Shown here piece after piece: positions 1-8,467 of a stretch of DNA of 64,000 bases. The DNA lies in the NCBI RefSeq assembly GCF_014203425.1, contig NZ_JACHJC010000001.1, positions 2,294,001 to 2,358,000 on the forward strand. Direction: 5' to 3'. Under the pieces are notes generated by a model that saw nothing but the letters and a program-made list of their open reading frames with translations, did not search any database and was not told where the DNA came from. A program made the position numbers and the translations under genes. How positions within the stretch are numbered: the first letter of the stretch is position 1; every line of letters begins with the position of its first letter. Origin of the DNA: Micromonospora echinospora. Its GTDB lineage: Bacteria; Actinomycetota; Actinomycetes; Mycobacteriales; Micromonosporaceae.

Positions 1-476
1 GCGACGACGGCGCCAGCGGCGAGCTGGAGAAGCGCTTCGCCGCGCTCTCCGCCACCGCCGAGCTGGACCAGGTCATCTTCGACGGCGCGTCGTTCGGCAC
101 CGCCGCCCAGGCCGGTACGCCCGAGGAGGAGGAATACCTCGGCCTGCCCGGTCTGCTCACCGCCGACCAGGTCTCGCTGCTGCTGACCAAGCGGCAGGCC
201 GAGCAGCTCGCCGCGCAGAAGCGCCGGGCCGCCCAGCGGACCGCTGAGCCGGCCGCTGCGGCCCCGGCGGTGGCGCCCCCACCGATGAGTGCCGCCCAGC
301 GCCGCGTGGCGCTACGGCGGCAGCTGAACGCTCTGGTGGCCGCCCGGCACCACCACACCGGCCAGCCGCACGGCAAGATCCACGCCGAGCTGCGCCGGAT
401 CTGCGGCGGCCCGCCCAGCGCGCAGGCGACGATCGAGCAGCTCGAGGAGCGCATCGCCACCGTCCAGACCCTGTAA
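1..476 (+). CDS. C-terminal part of a helicase-like protein (5' end outside window)
   Basis: An open frame runs from the left edge to TAA at 474-476 and gives about 157 residues, so this is the tail of a gene beginning upstream. The visible part has an acidic stretch followed by LGLPGLLTADQVSLLL, a Gln/Arg/Ala-rich helix (KRQAEQLAAQKRRAAQR), an Ala/Pro linker, and a basic helical C-terminus ending EERIATVQTL. From memory this resembles the tail of the DEAD/DEAH-box helicase usually found next to the principal sigma factor gene in actinobacteria. No helicase motif lies inside the window, so the family call rests on tail resemblance and context. A GGGGCCC-type repeat starts at the stop codon. 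An internal ATG at 285 could tempt a caller to report a small separate gene, but the frame is continuous. Confidence 0.6.
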   Translation, partial: DDGASGELEKRFAALSATAELDQVIFDGASFGTAAQAGTPEEEEYLGLPGLLTADQVSLLLTKRQAEQLAAQKRRAAQRTAEPAAAAPAVAPPPMSAAQRRVALRRQLNALVAARHHHTGQPHGKIHAELRRICGGPPSAQATIEQLEERIATVQTL

Positions 477-529
477 GGAAGGGCCCCTTCTTAACGCCTG
501 CGGTAGTGCAGGGGCCCCTTGTTAACACC
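476..529 (+). repeat. Compound GGGGCCC repeat, copy 1
   Basis: Two related half-units: one reading AGGAAGGGCCCCTTCTTAAC (from 476) and one reading AGGGGCCCCTTGTTAACACC (from 510), joined by CGCCTGCGGTAGTGC. It begins at the last base of the upstream stop codon. Related copies are at 14017-14069, 33286-33367, 43183-43236 and 46506-46562. Each half contains a self-complementary AAGGGGCCCTT-like core. Confidence 0.85.
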
Positions 530-560
530 ACGGGCAGGGGCACGCGGGGCGAGCACACAG

Positions 561-601
561 AACCGGCCGGAGGCGACCCGTGTGGGTGCCTCCGGCCGGT
601 T
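561..601. terminator. Bidirectional terminator-like hairpin
   Basis: Perfect 14-bp arms (561-574 and 588-601, AACCGGCCGGAGGC and its complement). The loop itself can pair further (ACCC with GGGT). It lies between the helicase tail on + and the DUF7455 gene on -, so it probably ends both transcripts. There is no clear U-tract, as is common in GC-rich actinobacteria. Confidence 0.75.
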
Positions 602-630
602 ATGTCGTGATGTGGATTTCCTGTCGGACC

Positions 631-864
631 TCAGTTCGCCATCAGATCGGCGCCACGCCAGCTGAACTCCGGGTCCGACGCGTAGCGCACGGTGATCTTC
701 ACGAGATCCTCCGCGTACTTGTTCGCGTGGTGCCCACAGAACACCAGCTCACTCCCACCCGCCAGGGTGATCCGGAGCTTGCCGGCGGCATTGCAGCGGT
801 CGCACCGTTCATCGGTGGCCGGGGGGCTCACCGTCTCGGGCGGCGGCGTGAGGGTCGGGGTCAT
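631..864 (-). CDS. Small DUF7455-type Cys/His protein
   Basis: 77 residues starting at ATG 864, preceded by AGGAGG at good spacing; upstream in-frame starts have no ribosome site. A Thr/Pro-rich N-terminus is followed by a compact domain with CDRCNAAGK near residues 20-28 and FCGHHANKY near 43-51, a likely C-x2-C ... C-x2-H metal site. The family (DUF7455, named from memory) is small and sits beside the principal sigma factor gene in many actinobacteria. No biochemical role is known to me. The conserved position next to sigA hints at, but does not show, a link to transcription. Confidence 0.7.
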   Translation of the reverse strand: MTPTLTPPPETVSPPATDERCDRCNAAGKLRITLAGGSELVFCGHHANKYAEDLVKITVRYASDPEFSWRGADLMAN

Positions 865-1109
865 CGCCTTCCTCCTCTGGTCGTCACCGATGAACACTCT
901 CTTCGGTTGCTCACCTATCGTGCAACACCCATCTCGGGCCCTGCCTTCCCTGTGTGCCCGCGGGGGACCGAGGTCACACATGGCGTGGGAGACAGTGTGC
1001 CGTGCACCAAGGGTGCCACGTCAACGATCACAAACAGGCAACCGATCGATCACCGATGAGTGTTCTACGGCTGGTGATCAAACCGGCACGAATTGTTGAC
1101 GTCCGGTGG
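865..1109. other. Intergenic region between sigA end and DUF7455 start
   Basis: Holds the upstream region of the DUF7455 gene on the - strand and the 3' flank of sigA. The arms GATCACC at 1048-1054 and GGTGATC at 1073-1079 can form a weak hairpin after sigA. No short gene or RNA was recognised. Confidence 0.4.
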
Positions 1110-2699
1110 TCAGTCCAGGTAGTCGCGGAGCACCTGGGAACGCGAGGGGTGCCGCAACTTGGACATGGTCTTCGATTCGATCTGCCGGATGCGTTCCCGG
1201 GTCACGCCGTACACCTGGCCGATCTCGTCCAGGGTGCGCGGCTGACCGTCGGTGAGGCCGAAGCGCAGGCGCACCACGCCCGCCTCACGCTCGGACAGCG
1301 TCTGGAGGACCTGCTGGAGCTGGTCCTGGAGCAGCGAGAACGACACCGCGTCGACAGCGACGACCGCCTCGGAGTCCTCGATGAAGTCGCCGAGCTGGCT
1401 GTCACCCTCGTCGCCGATGGTCTGGTCCAGCGAGATGGGCTCCCGGGCGTACTGCTGGATCTCCAGCACCTTCTCCGGTGTGATGTCCATCTCCTTGGCA
1501 AGCTCCTCCGGGGTGGGCTCGCGGCCCAGGTCCTGGAGCAGCTCGCGCTGGATCCGGCCGAGCTTGTTGATCACCTCGACCATGTGCACGGGGATGCGGA
1601 TGGTGCGGGCCTGGTCGGCCATGGCGCGGGTGATGGCCTGGCGGATCCACCAGGTGGCGTAGGTGGAGAACTTGTAGCCCTTGGTGTAGTCGAACTTCTC
1701 GACGGCGCGGATGAGGCCGAGGTTGCCTTCCTGGATGAGGTCGAGGAAGGCCATGCCGCGGCCGGTGTAGCGCTTGGCCAGTGAGACCACCAACCGCAGG
1801 TTGGCCTCCAGCAGGTGGTTCTTGGCCCGCTCGCCGTCCCGGGAGATCCACATCAGGTCGCGCTGCAGGTCGCGGACCAGCTTCTCCTCGCCCTCGTCGG
1901 CGGCGCGCAGCCGCTCGGCGGCGTAGAGGCCGGCCTCGATCCGCTTGGCCAGCTCGACCTCCTGCTCGGCGTTGAGCAGCGGAACCTTGCCGATCTGCTT
2001 GAGGTACGCCCGCACGGAGTCGGCGGAGGCGGTCAGCTCGGCGTCCCGGCGCGCCTGCTTGAGCGCCTCGGACTCCTCGTCGTCCCACTCGAAGTCGTTG
2101 TCGGTGGCGGAGCTGGCCGCGTCGGCCTCGGCGGCCCGGGTCAGCTCGGCCGGCTCCTCGACCACCACGTCCTCGATCTCGGCGGCCAGCTGCTCCGGGT
2201 CGATCTCGCCCTCGGCGCCGTCGGCCTTCCCCGGCTTCGCCGCGGCGGTCTTGGCGGCCACCGTGGCCTTGGTGGCGCGGGTCGCCTTGGTGGCCTTCGC
2301 CGGGGCGGCGGCCTTTGCGACGTCGGCCGTGGTGGCCTTGCGCGCGGTCGCCTTCCGGGGGGCCGGGGCGGGCGACTCCTCGGCGGCCGGCGCCTGCTTC
2401 GGGGCGGGCGCGGCGGCCTTCTTGGTGGTCTTGGCCGTGGTCGCGCGGGAGGCCGGGGTGGCGGACCGGGCGGCGGCGACGCGGCGGCGGGTGCTCGCCG
2501 AGCCGTCCACCACCACCGTCACGCCCGCCTCGGAGAGCGCGCGGAGGATCTTCTTGGCCTGGGCCGGGGTCACCTCAGCGGACTCGACGGTGCGCGCGAG
2601 CTGGGCCGACGTGAGCTGACCGCCGGCGCTCTGCGCATGGGCGATCAGGGTGTCGGTGAGCGAGCGAACGTCGGCGCCGGTCTGGCGGGGATCTGTCAC
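1110..2699 (-). CDS. sigA: Principal RNA polymerase sigma factor (SigA/HrdB, sigma-70 group 1)
   Basis: 529 residues from GTG 2699, with GGAAGG about 6 nt upstream; the open frame further upstream lacks a plausible start. Residues about 1-220 are a poorly conserved Lys/Ala/Thr-rich extension with a run of KAT-type repeats and then acidic segments, as in HrdB-type factors. Region 1.2 starts near residue 222 ([18 protein letters not shown]). Region 2 contains [17 protein letters not shown] and [20 protein letters not shown], which read and melt the -10 element. Region 4.2 near the C-terminus carries the helix-turn-helix [20 protein letters not shown] that binds the -35, and the protein ends [10 protein letters not shown]. 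It directs housekeeping transcription. The gene is divergent from suhB. Confidence 0.97.
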   Translation of the reverse strand: MTDPRQTGADVRSLTDTLIAHAQSAGGQLTSAQLARTVESAEVTPAQAKKILRALSEAGVTVVVDGSASTRRRVAAARSATPASRATTAKTTKKAAAPAPKQAPAAEESPAPAPRKATARKATTADVAKAAAPAKATKATRATKATVAAKTAAAKPGKADGAEGEIDPEQLAAEIEDVVVEEPAELTRAAEADAASSATDNDFEWDDEESEALKQARRDAELTASADSVRAYLKQIGKVPLLNAEQEVELAKRIEAGLYAAERLRAADEGEEKLVRDLQRDLMWISRDGERAKNHLLEANLRLVVSLAKRYTGRGMAFLDLIQEGNLGLIRAVEKFDYTKGYKFSTYATWWIRQAITRAMADQARTIRIPVHMVEVINKLGRIQRELLQDLGREPTPEELAKEMDITPEKVLEIQQYAREPISLDQTIGDEGDSQLGDFIEDSEAVVAVDAVSFSLLQDQLQQVLQTLSEREAGVVRLRFGLTDGQPRTLDEIGQVYGVTRERIRQIESKTMSKLRHPSRSQVLRDYLD

Positions 2700-2985
2700 G
2701 AAGACCTTCCGGAGGCGAAAGAGCGAGCACGGCCGGGTCGTCCGGCGCAGCATGGGACGGCCGTGCCGGGCGAGTCGTTGAGGACCCCCGTGTCCCGGGC
2801 CGTCCGGTCGCTGGCGGTCCGTGGCGCGTGGGCAGGGTGAATTGTAACGCCGTCCGCCGCGATCATCCCGCGCCGCACGGCGGACCGGCGGTCCGGGACC
2901 GCCGAATCGGCGCAGATGTGGACTTTGTAAGGATGATACCCGCGCACGAGTGGGCCGGTCCCGATCGTGCGGGAAGGGGACGAAC
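2700..2985. promoter_or_regulatory. Divergent sigA/suhB intergenic region with sigA -10 candidate
   Basis: On the - strand TACAAT (2846 to 2841) is a near-consensus -10 box and would give a sigA leader of about 135 nt. No TTGACA-like -35 is visible at 16-18 bp. For suhB only a purine-rich ribosome site (GGGAAGGGGA, 2971-2980) is clear. No additional gene was seen. Confidence 0.5.
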
Positions 2986-3807
2986 ATGATCACCGCGACG
3001 CCTACGGCGCGGGAGTTGCTCACGATCGCGGTCGACGTGGCCCGGGAGGCCGCCGCCACCGCGTACCGGATGCGGGTCGAGGGTGTCTCGGTGGCCGCGA
3101 CCAAGAGCACGGTGACCGACGTGGTCACCGCCGCCGACCGGGCGGTGGAACGGCAGGTCCTGGCCGCGTTGCGGCAGCGGCGGCCGGGCGACGCGGTGCT
3201 GGGTGAGGAGTACGGCGCGGGGGAGACCGGGCCGGCGGACGCCGACGGGGTGCGCTGGATCCTCGACCCGATCGACGGCACCGTCAACTACCTGTACGGG
3301 CTGCCCTACTGCGCGGTCTCGCTGGCCGCCGAGGTGGCCGGCGAGGTGGTCGCCGGGGTGGTCCGCAACGTCGTCACCGGCGAGGAGTGGACCGCGACGC
3401 TCGGCGGCGGCGCCTGGCGCGACGGGCAGCGGCTGAGCGGCTCGGCGGCGACCGATCTCGGCCAGGCGCTCGTGGCCACCGGCTTCGGCTACGACGCCGC
3501 CCGCCGGGCCCACCAGGCGCGGGTGGTGGCCGAGTTGATCCCGCACATCCGGGACATCCGCCGGATGGGCGCCGCCGCGCTCGACCTCTGCCTGGTCGCC
3601 GAGGGGCGGGTGGACGCGTACTACGAGAAGGGGCTGGCCGCCTGGGACCTGGCCGCCGGCGGGCTGGTCGCCCGGGAGGCCGGCTTGCTGGTGACCGGCC
3701 TGTCCGGCCGCCCGGCCGGACCGGACATGGTGCTCGCCGCGCCGCCCGCGCTGCACGGGCCGCTGCACGCCCGGCTGGTCGACCTGGACGCCTCCGGCGG
3801 GCCGTGA
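2986..3807 (+). CDS. suhB: Inositol monophosphatase family protein (SuhB-like)
   Basis: 273 residues from ATG 2986, with GGGAAGGGGA just upstream. The Mg2+-dependent phosphatase signature is present: [14 protein letters not shown] near residue 40, GEEYG near 73, the motif [15 protein letters not shown] near 88-102, and [16 protein letters not shown] near 218-233, which supplies the last metal aspartate. The family hydrolyses inositol-1-phosphate, giving myo-inositol for phosphatidylinositol and mycothiol; relatives act on other sugar phosphates or FBP, so the substrate is inferred. A suhB-type gene next to sigA is a conserved actinobacterial arrangement. It is convergent with the LytR_C gene. 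Confidence 0.9.
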   Translation: MITATPTARELLTIAVDVAREAAATAYRMRVEGVSVAATKSTVTDVVTAADRAVERQVLAALRQRRPGDAVLGEEYGAGETGPADADGVRWILDPIDGTVNYLYGLPYCAVSLAAEVAGEVVAGVVRNVVTGEEWTATLGGGAWRDGQRLSGSAATDLGQALVATGFGYDAARRAHQARVVAELIPHIRDIRRMGAAALDLCLVAEGRVDAYYEKGLAAWDLAAGGLVAREAGLLVTGLSGRPAGPDMVLAAPPALHGPLHARLVDLDASGGP

Positions 3808-3827
3808 CCGGCGCCGCAGACGCGACA

Positions 3828-3856
3828 GGGCGGCCTCCCCGGAGGAAGACCGCCCC
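3828..3856. terminator. Imperfect terminator hairpin between convergent genes
   Basis: GGGCGG (3828-3833) pairs with CCGCCC (3850-3855), with an inner CCTC/GAGG stem. It lies between suhB (+) and the LytR_C gene (-) and probably serves both. Confidence 0.55.
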
Positions 3857-3879
3857 GCGTGGCCGGGCCTGCCCGTCGC

Positions 3880-4410
3880 CTACTTAGCGACCGGCTTCGG
3901 GCAGGTCTCGGGCGGCGCCTGCGGCGCGCCCAGGTCGCCGAGCGACTGGTTGACCTCGGTGGTGGTGGCGAGCTGCTGGAACTGGTTGCCCAGGACCACG
4001 TCGACCACGTCGTCCTTGCGGTTCGCGTCGAACTTCTGGTTGGCCTCGTTGAGGAAGTACGCGCGCAGCAGGTGCGCCGAGCCCACGGCGTTGGGCCCGA
4101 ACCGCAGCTCGGCCACGCCGTCGAACGCCTTCTTCTCGTTGCCGACCTTCTTGACCTGGAACTTGCGGTTGCGGAAGTCGTCCGCGACGCTGCCGGCCCG
4201 GCCGGCCTCGTCGGTGGCGTTGTAGACGTTGATCTTGACGTCCTTCTGTTCCCGCAGCCGCAGGTCGACCAGGGGCCAGCCGTCCGGGCAGGCGGCCGCC
4301 GTACCGGCTGTGCCCTGACTGTCCTTCAGCACGGCGACGACCACGATGACCAGGGCGATGGCCGCCAGCAGTCCGACGACAACGAGTGCCCGCACTCGCG
4401 CAAAACTCAT
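3880..4410 (-). CDS. Membrane-anchored LytR_C domain protein (Cei-like)
   Basis: 176 residues from ATG 4410, with GGGGAGCG upstream. One transmembrane segment at about residues 7-28 (VRALVVVGLLAAIALVIVVV) is followed by an extracytoplasmic domain of about 140 residues with the LytR_C-type core VKINVYNATDEAGRAGSVAD and later FGPNAVGSAHLLRAYFL. It contains Cys near the start of the ectodomain (ACPDGW) and at the C-terminus (ETCPKP), possibly a disulfide. The position beside suhB matches the M. tuberculosis gene for the envelope protein Cei (from memory). The likely role is in the cell envelope; the exact function is unknown. Confidence 0.8.
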   Translation of the reverse strand: MSFARVRALVVVGLLAAIALVIVVVAVLKDSQGTAGTAAACPDGWPLVDLRLREQKDVKINVYNATDEAGRAGSVADDFRNRKFQVKKVGNEKKAFDGVAELRFGPNAVGSAHLLRAYFLNEANQKFDANRKDDVVDVVLGNQFQQLATTTEVNQSLGDLGAPQAPPETCPKPVAK

Positions 4411-4834
4411 CCTGGGCGCTCCCCGGACAGTGATTGGGTGGTGGCGGGCGACGCGGTCGGGCCGCGACCGGTCGGCCGTCCAGTACGCCGCTGAGGTTAA
4501 CGCTTGTCCGGCTCAGGCGTGGAAACAGTCCGACATACCGGCGCGCCACGCGGTGAACCGGTAGGACTACCCCTATCTTCGTGTCGCCTGAGTCACATTG
4601 GGAACAACTTCGGGCGCAGAGGCGTACATCTCCCTCGCGAGGGCGGTATACATGCCTCGCCCACAGGGGGGGTAAGGTTCCGCGCTCACCGGGGGTGTTC
4701 CGCTCCGGCGAGCCCGGCCCACCGCTCATCGGGTCGGGTGCCCGACAGAGATGGTGGCCGGTCAGGGGAACCGAAACGGCGTCGTCCGGCGTTACAACCG
4801 GCAGCGACAATATCGATATTGGAGAGTGAAACCG
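4411..4834. promoter_or_regulatory. Divergent promoter region of the LytR_C and DUF4193 genes
   Basis: About 420 bp without a credible gene. Its most distinctive element is the perfect palindrome at 4808-4821, listed separately, directly before the ribosome site of the DUF4193 gene. The rest is less GC-biased than coding sequence, but no convincing -35/-10 pair was identified. Confidence 0.45.
4808..4821. promoter_or_regulatory. Perfect 14-bp palindrome, candidate operator
   Basis: CAATATCGATATTG is fully self-complementary and AT-rich in a region of more than 70% GC. It ends where the ribosome site GGAGAG (4821-4826) begins, 14 bp before the DUF4193 start. It could be a repressor site or an RNA hairpin masking the ribosome site (inference). 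Confidence 0.5.
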
Positions 4835-5131
4835 ATGGCCACCGACTACGACGCCCCGCGTCGCGACGAGGTCGACCTCGGCGAGGACAGCCTGGAAGAG
4901 CTCAAGGCCCGGCGGGTCGACTCACAGTCGGGCGCCGTGGACGTCGACGAGGCCGAGGTGGCCGAGAGCTTCGAGCTGCCCGGCGCCGATCTGGCCGACG
5001 AGGAGCTCACGGTCAAGGTCCTCCCGATGCAGCAGGACGAGTTCCGGTGCGCCCGCTGCTTCCTGGTACACCACCGCAGCCAGCTGGCGGTCGAGCGCAA
5101 CGGCGACCTGATCTGCCGCGAGTGCGTCTGA
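4835..5131 (+). CDS. DUF4193 small zinc-ribbon-like protein
   Basis: 98 residues from ATG 4835 with GGAGAG upstream. The N-terminal 60 residues are acidic (DEVDLGEDSLEELKARR). The C-terminal third carries FRCARCFLVHHRSQLA and ICRECV, a C-x2-C ... C-x2-C pair typical of a zinc ribbon. The family matches the M. tuberculosis Rv2699c type and is essentially actinobacterial; no function is established that I know of. It lies between envelope gene cei and dut, as in mycobacteria. A strong hairpin follows the gene. Confidence 0.8.
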   Translation: MATDYDAPRRDEVDLGEDSLEELKARRVDSQSGAVDVDEAEVAESFELPGADLADEELTVKVLPMQQDEFRCARCFLVHHRSQLAVERNGDLICRECV

Positions 5132-5148
5132 TCCCGACCGGGGACACC

Positions 5149-5178
5149 AGCGGCGGCCTCCTCGACGGGGCCGCCGCT
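5149..5178 (+). terminator. Terminator hairpin after the DUF4193 gene
   Basis: Perfect 10-bp arms (AGCGGCGGCC at 5149-5158 with its complement at 5169-5178) and a 10-nt loop, 18 bp past the stop codon. Confidence 0.65.
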
Positions 5179-5267
5179 GTTCGAGCCGCCGCCGTGCGCC
5201 GGTGGCCGGTTGCTGCTTGACTTCTTACGGGCGGCTGCCACGCCGCGCGGAGCAGGAGGGCGGACGG

Positions 5268-6137
5268 GTGAGCGAGCGCAGCGAGAGGGCCGGCACCGAC
5301 CGGACCCCGGTTCCAGCGGCGAGACCGGCATCGACCGACCCGGATGCGACGTCCGAGCCGACCGGCTCCGGCCCGGCGTCCGGTGAGCCGGGCGCGGACG
5401 CCGGGGAACTCGGCGCGACAGTCGCCGCCCTGACCGCCGACGACATCGCTCCGGCCCGCCGGCGGCAACTGCTGACCCGGCTGGTCGGGCAGGCTCGCGC
5501 CCGAGGGGTCACCGATCTGTTCAAGCCGCGGGCGGCGGTGCGCTGGATGACCGACACGGTCGCCGAGATCGCCCCGCACGTGCCGATCCGCGACCTCGCC
5601 ACGCTGCGGCGGCACTTCCCCGGCCTGGACGACGACGCGCTCGCCGACCGGCTGGTCCGCAACGCGTCCCGGGCCACCGCCGGGGTCGGCGCGGCCGGCG
5701 GTGGCGTGGCCGCGGTCGAGTGGGCGGTGACGCCCACGCTGCTCTCCGCCCCCATCCTGCTGGCCGCCGAGACGGTCGCCGTGGTGGCGATCGAGCTGAA
5801 ACTCATCGGCGAGCTGCACGAGGTCCACCGGGTGCCGCTGCCGGCCGGCGGCACCGGTCGCGCGGTGTCGCTCGTGCAGTCCTGGGCCACCCAGCGCGGG
5901 GTCAACCCGATGATGCCGGGCGTCGGGGTGAGCGCGGTGCTCGGCACCGCCGCCCGCCGCGAGCTGCGGGACAGCCTGATGCGCCGCTTCGGGCGCAACC
6001 TCACCACGCTCGGGCCGTTCCTGACCGGCGCCGCCGTGGCCGGCTACCTCAACCGCCGGGCCACCCGCGCGCTCGGTGAGCAACTACGCAAGGACCTGCG
6101 GCGTACCGCCCGTGCGCTGCCCGACAAGCCGTCCTGA
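5268..6137 (+). CDS. Hypothetical protein with central hydrophobic segments
   Basis: 289 residues if it starts at GTG 5268, preceded by AGGAGGG (5254-5260). The first codons (GTGAGCGAGCGCAGCGAG, giving VSERSER) are a start motif I recall as recurrent in Micromonosporaceae. Residues about 8-60 are a low-complexity Pro/Ala/Glu/Ser region. A helical part follows, then one or two hydrophobic stretches (TPTLLSAPILLAAETVAVVA and FLTGAAVAGYL) and a basic tail. The family is not recognised; it looks membrane-associated. It sits between DUF4193 and DUF3093 genes, on the opposite strand to the latter. Confidence 0.65.
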   Translation: MSERSERAGTDRTPVPAARPASTDPDATSEPTGSGPASGEPGADAGELGATVAALTADDIAPARRRQLLTRLVGQARARGVTDLFKPRAAVRWMTDTVAEIAPHVPIRDLATLRRHFPGLDDDALADRLVRNASRATAGVGAAGGGVAAVEWAVTPTLLSAPILLAAETVAVVAIELKLIGELHEVHRVPLPAGGTGRAVSLVQSWATQRGVNPMMPGVGVSAVLGTAARRELRDSLMRRFGRNLTTLGPFLTGAAVAGYLNRRATRALGEQLRKDLRRTARALPDKPS

Positions 6138-6191
6138 CCGGCGGCGGGACGGCTCCCGCGGCCGAAGCGGATGCCGTCCGGGGCCCGACGG

Positions 6192-6683
6192 TCAGGCCGC
6201 GTCGCGGGCGGCCAGGACGGCGGCCGCCAGCTGCCCCGGGCGCCGGGTGCTGACCACCCAGAACGGGGTCGGGTCGTCCGGGTCGTCCAGCACCACCTGC
6301 ACGGCGCCGCTGACCCACGGACGCTGCACCACGAAGGCGAGCGGGTCCGCGCCGACGCCGAGCACCTCGCGCCGGCCGGCCGCGTCCAGCGGCACCACGT
6401 CCGCGACGTACCGCACCGGGAGGTGGGCGTCGTCCACCAGCAGTTCGCCGTCGCGCACCTCGACCCGGATCCGGCCCAGCCACCACAGGGCGGCCACCGC
6501 GGCGGGGATCAGCAGCACGAACGGCAGCCAGGCGCGGACACCGGTCGCGCCCATCCAGAGCTCGACCGCGAGCAGCGCGGCCGCGGCCAGCCCGAGCGGC
6601 CAGGCCCACCAGGGCAGCCCGAGGCGCTCCGCGTACGGCGCGGCGGTGGCCGGCGGCGCGGCCGGAGATGACGACTGACGCAC
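6192..6683 (-). CDS. DUF3093 membrane protein
   Basis: 163 residues from GTG 6683; the ribosome site is weak, so the start is uncertain. Two closely spaced transmembrane segments ([19 protein letters not shown] and [19 protein letters not shown], about residues 24-68) are followed by a soluble domain with [17 protein letters not shown] and [17 protein letters not shown]. This matches the DUF3093 family, which lies next to dut in actinobacteria. The function is unknown. It is divergent from dut, with 78 bp between starts. Confidence 0.8.
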   Translation of the reverse strand: MRQSSSPAAPPATAAPYAERLGLPWWAWPLGLAAAALLAVELWMGATGVRAWLPFVLLIPAAVAALWWLGRIRVEVRDGELLVDDAHLPVRYVADVVPLDAAGRREVLGVGADPLAFVVQRPWVSGAVQVVLDDPDDPTPFWVVSTRRPGQLAAAVLAARDAA

Positions 6684-6761
6684 ACTGACGAGGGTACGGC
6701 GCGTCGCGGGCCGGGCAACCGGCAGGATGACAGGGCACCCCGCAGGACCGGACGGAAGAGG

Positions 6762-7265
6762 ATGACCGTGACAGACGTCGTACCCGTGCCCGTGCGGCTG
6801 CTCGACCCGGAGCTGCCGCTGCCGGCGTACGCCCATCCCGGCGACGCCGGCGCGGACCTGGTGGCCGCCGCGGACGTCGAGCTGCCGCCCGGCGGCCGGG
6901 CCCTGGTGCCCACCGGCGTGTCGGTGGCGCTGCCCGACGGGTACGTCGGGCTGGTCCACCCCCGATCAGGTCTGGCGGCGAGGCTCGGCGTGACGGTGCT
7001 CAACGCGCCCGGTACGGTCGACGCCGGCTACCGGGGTGAGATCCTGGTCAACCTGATCAACCATGATCGGGACACGCCAGCCAAGATCAGCCGGGGCGAC
7101 CGCATCGCGCAACTGGTGGTCCAGCGGGTCGCCCGGGCCGAGTTCCGGCCGGTGGCCGAGCTGCCCGCGTCCCGGCGTGGCGCGGGCGGGCACGGGTCCA
7201 CCGGCGGGCACGCCGGTCTGGTCCCGGCGCCGTCCGGCGGGCAGAGCGAAGAGGTGGCAGGGTGA
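6762..7265 (+). CDS. dut: Deoxyuridine 5'-triphosphate nucleotidohydrolase (dUTPase)
   Basis: 167 residues from ATG 6762 with GGAAGAGG upstream. All five trimeric dUTPase motifs are visible: HPGDAGADL (I), HPRSGLA (II), [11 protein letters not shown] (III, with the catalytic Asp and substrate Tyr), [10 protein letters not shown] (IV) and [11 protein letters not shown] (V). Motif V has His where many dUTPases have Phe; this also occurs in the mycobacterial enzyme, so it is lineage-typical. The enzyme converts dUTP to dUMP and PPi, preventing uracil incorporation and feeding dTMP synthesis. A tail of about 15 residues follows motif V. The DUF3710 gene starts 25 bp downstream, probably co-transcribed. 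Confidence 0.95.
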   Translation: MTVTDVVPVPVRLLDPELPLPAYAHPGDAGADLVAAADVELPPGGRALVPTGVSVALPDGYVGLVHPRSGLAARLGVTVLNAPGTVDAGYRGEILVNLINHDRDTPAKISRGDRIAQLVVQRVARAEFRPVAELPASRRGAGGHGSTGGHAGLVPAPSGGQSEEVAG

Positions 7266-7290
7266 GTGCGAACAGCGGAGGGTGGGCGCA

Positions 7291-7914
7291 GTGATCTTCT
7301 CCCGTAAGCGGGCCGACGAGGCGCGTGACAATGGGGTCCTCGACGCCGAGGAGACCTCGTCGGCGCCGGATCGCGGGCCGTACGACGTCAGCGAGGCCCC
7401 CGAAGCGCCCCGGCTCGACCTGGGCAGCCTCCAGATCCCGGCGGTGCCGGACGTGGAGGTGCGCGTCCAGGCCGACCCGCAGGGCGTGATCCAGCAGGTG
7501 GTGCTGGTGCACGGGCAGAACGCGCTGCAGCTCGGCGTCTTCGCCGCCCCCCGCTCCGACGGCATCTGGGACGAGGTGCGCGAGGAGATCCGCCAGTCGC
7601 TCGCCGCCGACGGCGCCACCGTCCAGGAGGCCGACGGGGAGCGTGGTCCCGAGCTGCGCGCCCGGGTGCGCACCCCGGACGGCCCGACGGACCTGCGCTT
7701 CGTCGGCATCGACGGCCCGCGCTGGATGGTGCGCGGCGTCTTCCAGGGCGTCGCGGCCACCGACGCGGCCGCCGCCGGGCCGCTGACGGAGTGCCTGGAC
7801 GGCCTGGTGGTCGACCGCGGGCAGGAGGCCAAGCCGGTGCGCGAGCCGCTGCCGCTGCGGCTGCCCCGCGAGGTCGCCGAGCAGCAGGCGGACGCCGGCC
7901 AGCAGGAGGTCTGA
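7291..7914 (+). CDS. DUF3710 protein
   Basis: 207 residues from GTG 7291 (MIFSRKRADE), chosen because GCGGAGG (7275-7281) lies 9 nt upstream; the in-frame GTG at 7282 would leave no spacing. An acidic N-terminal arm is followed by the conserved domain (LDLGSLQIPAVPDVEVRVQ, WDEVREEIRQSLAADG, LRFVGIDGPRWMVRGVFQG). The family is actinobacterial, equivalent to Rv2696c beside dut in mycobacteria, without known activity. A strong hairpin 12 bp past the stop probably ends the dut transcript. Confidence 0.85.
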   Translation: MIFSRKRADEARDNGVLDAEETSSAPDRGPYDVSEAPEAPRLDLGSLQIPAVPDVEVRVQADPQGVIQQVVLVHGQNALQLGVFAAPRSDGIWDEVREEIRQSLAADGATVQEADGERGPELRARVRTPDGPTDLRFVGIDGPRWMVRGVFQGVAATDAAAAGPLTECLDGLVVDRGQEAKPVREPLPLRLPREVAEQQADAGQQEV

Positions 7915-7926
7915 TCCACACGTGCC

Positions 7927-7956
7927 CGGGCCCGGCGTCGCTCGGCGCCGGGCCCG
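7927..7956 (+). terminator. Terminator hairpin after the dut/DUF3710 pair
   Basis: Perfect 11-bp arms (CGGGCCCGGCG at 7927-7937 with its complement at 7946-7956) and an 8-nt loop, directly after the DUF3710 stop codon. Confidence 0.75.
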
Positions 7957-8086
7957 CGGCGTGCCGGCGTCCCGGGCGGCGGTACGCGCGCGACGGCGCT
8001 CCCGCCGGCGGGCCGCACCGGCGTACGCTGGCGGGACGGTTCCGCCACCCGCGGGGCCCCGCTGTGGAGAGGGTGACGCGGAGGTC

Positions 8087-8467
8087 ATGACGACCGACGA
8101 GAGCCGGGGGTCGCTGCGGCGGCTCCTGCACCGGCTCACCGCCAGCGAGGCCGAGATCGAGGCGCAGGAGCTGCGCCGGGAGAGCGCCGAGTCCGGCGGC
8201 ACGCCGGCCCACCAGTGCAACAGGGGCCAGGTGGTGTCGGTGGCCGGGCGGCTGCGCACCGTGGTCTACACGCCGCGCACGAACCTGCCCACGCTGGAGG
8301 CGGACCTCTACGACGGCACCGACGTCGTCACCCTGGTCTGGCTGGGCCGCCGGCACATCGCCGGGATCGAGCCGGGCCGGCACCTGACCGCGCGCGGCCG
8401 GGTGGCGGTGCGTGACGACCGCAAGGTGATCTACAACCCGTACTACGAGCTGGAGTCGCCGAAGTGA
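8087..8467 (+). CDS. Small OB-fold nucleic-acid-binding protein
   Basis: 126 residues from ATG 8087. A short helical N-terminus (LRRLLHRLTASEAEIEAQEL) is followed by an OB-fold-like barrel: GQVVSVAGRLRTVVYTPR, LEADLYDGTDVVTLVWLG and HLTARGRVAVRDDRKVIYNP. It corresponds to the Rv2694c-type protein. Binding of RNA or DNA is suggested by the fold only. The next gene (DUF3159) overlaps its stop by 4 bp (GTGA), so the two are translationally coupled. Confidence 0.8.
   Translation: MTTDESRGSLRRLLHRLTASEAEIEAQELRRESAESGGTPAHQCNRGQVVSVAGRLRTVVYTPRTNLPTLEADLYDGTDVVTLVWLGRRHIAGIEPGRHLTARGRVAVRDDRKVIYNPYYELESPK

Noticed and set aside
1815..2840. Open frame of about 340 residues antisense to sigA
   Set aside because: Gly/Leu/Arg-rich translation opposite a highly conserved gene; no domain and no ribosome site.
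4504..5220. Open frame across the DUF4193 promoter and gene
   Set aside because: Arg/Gly/Pro-rich shadow in another frame of the DUF4193 gene.
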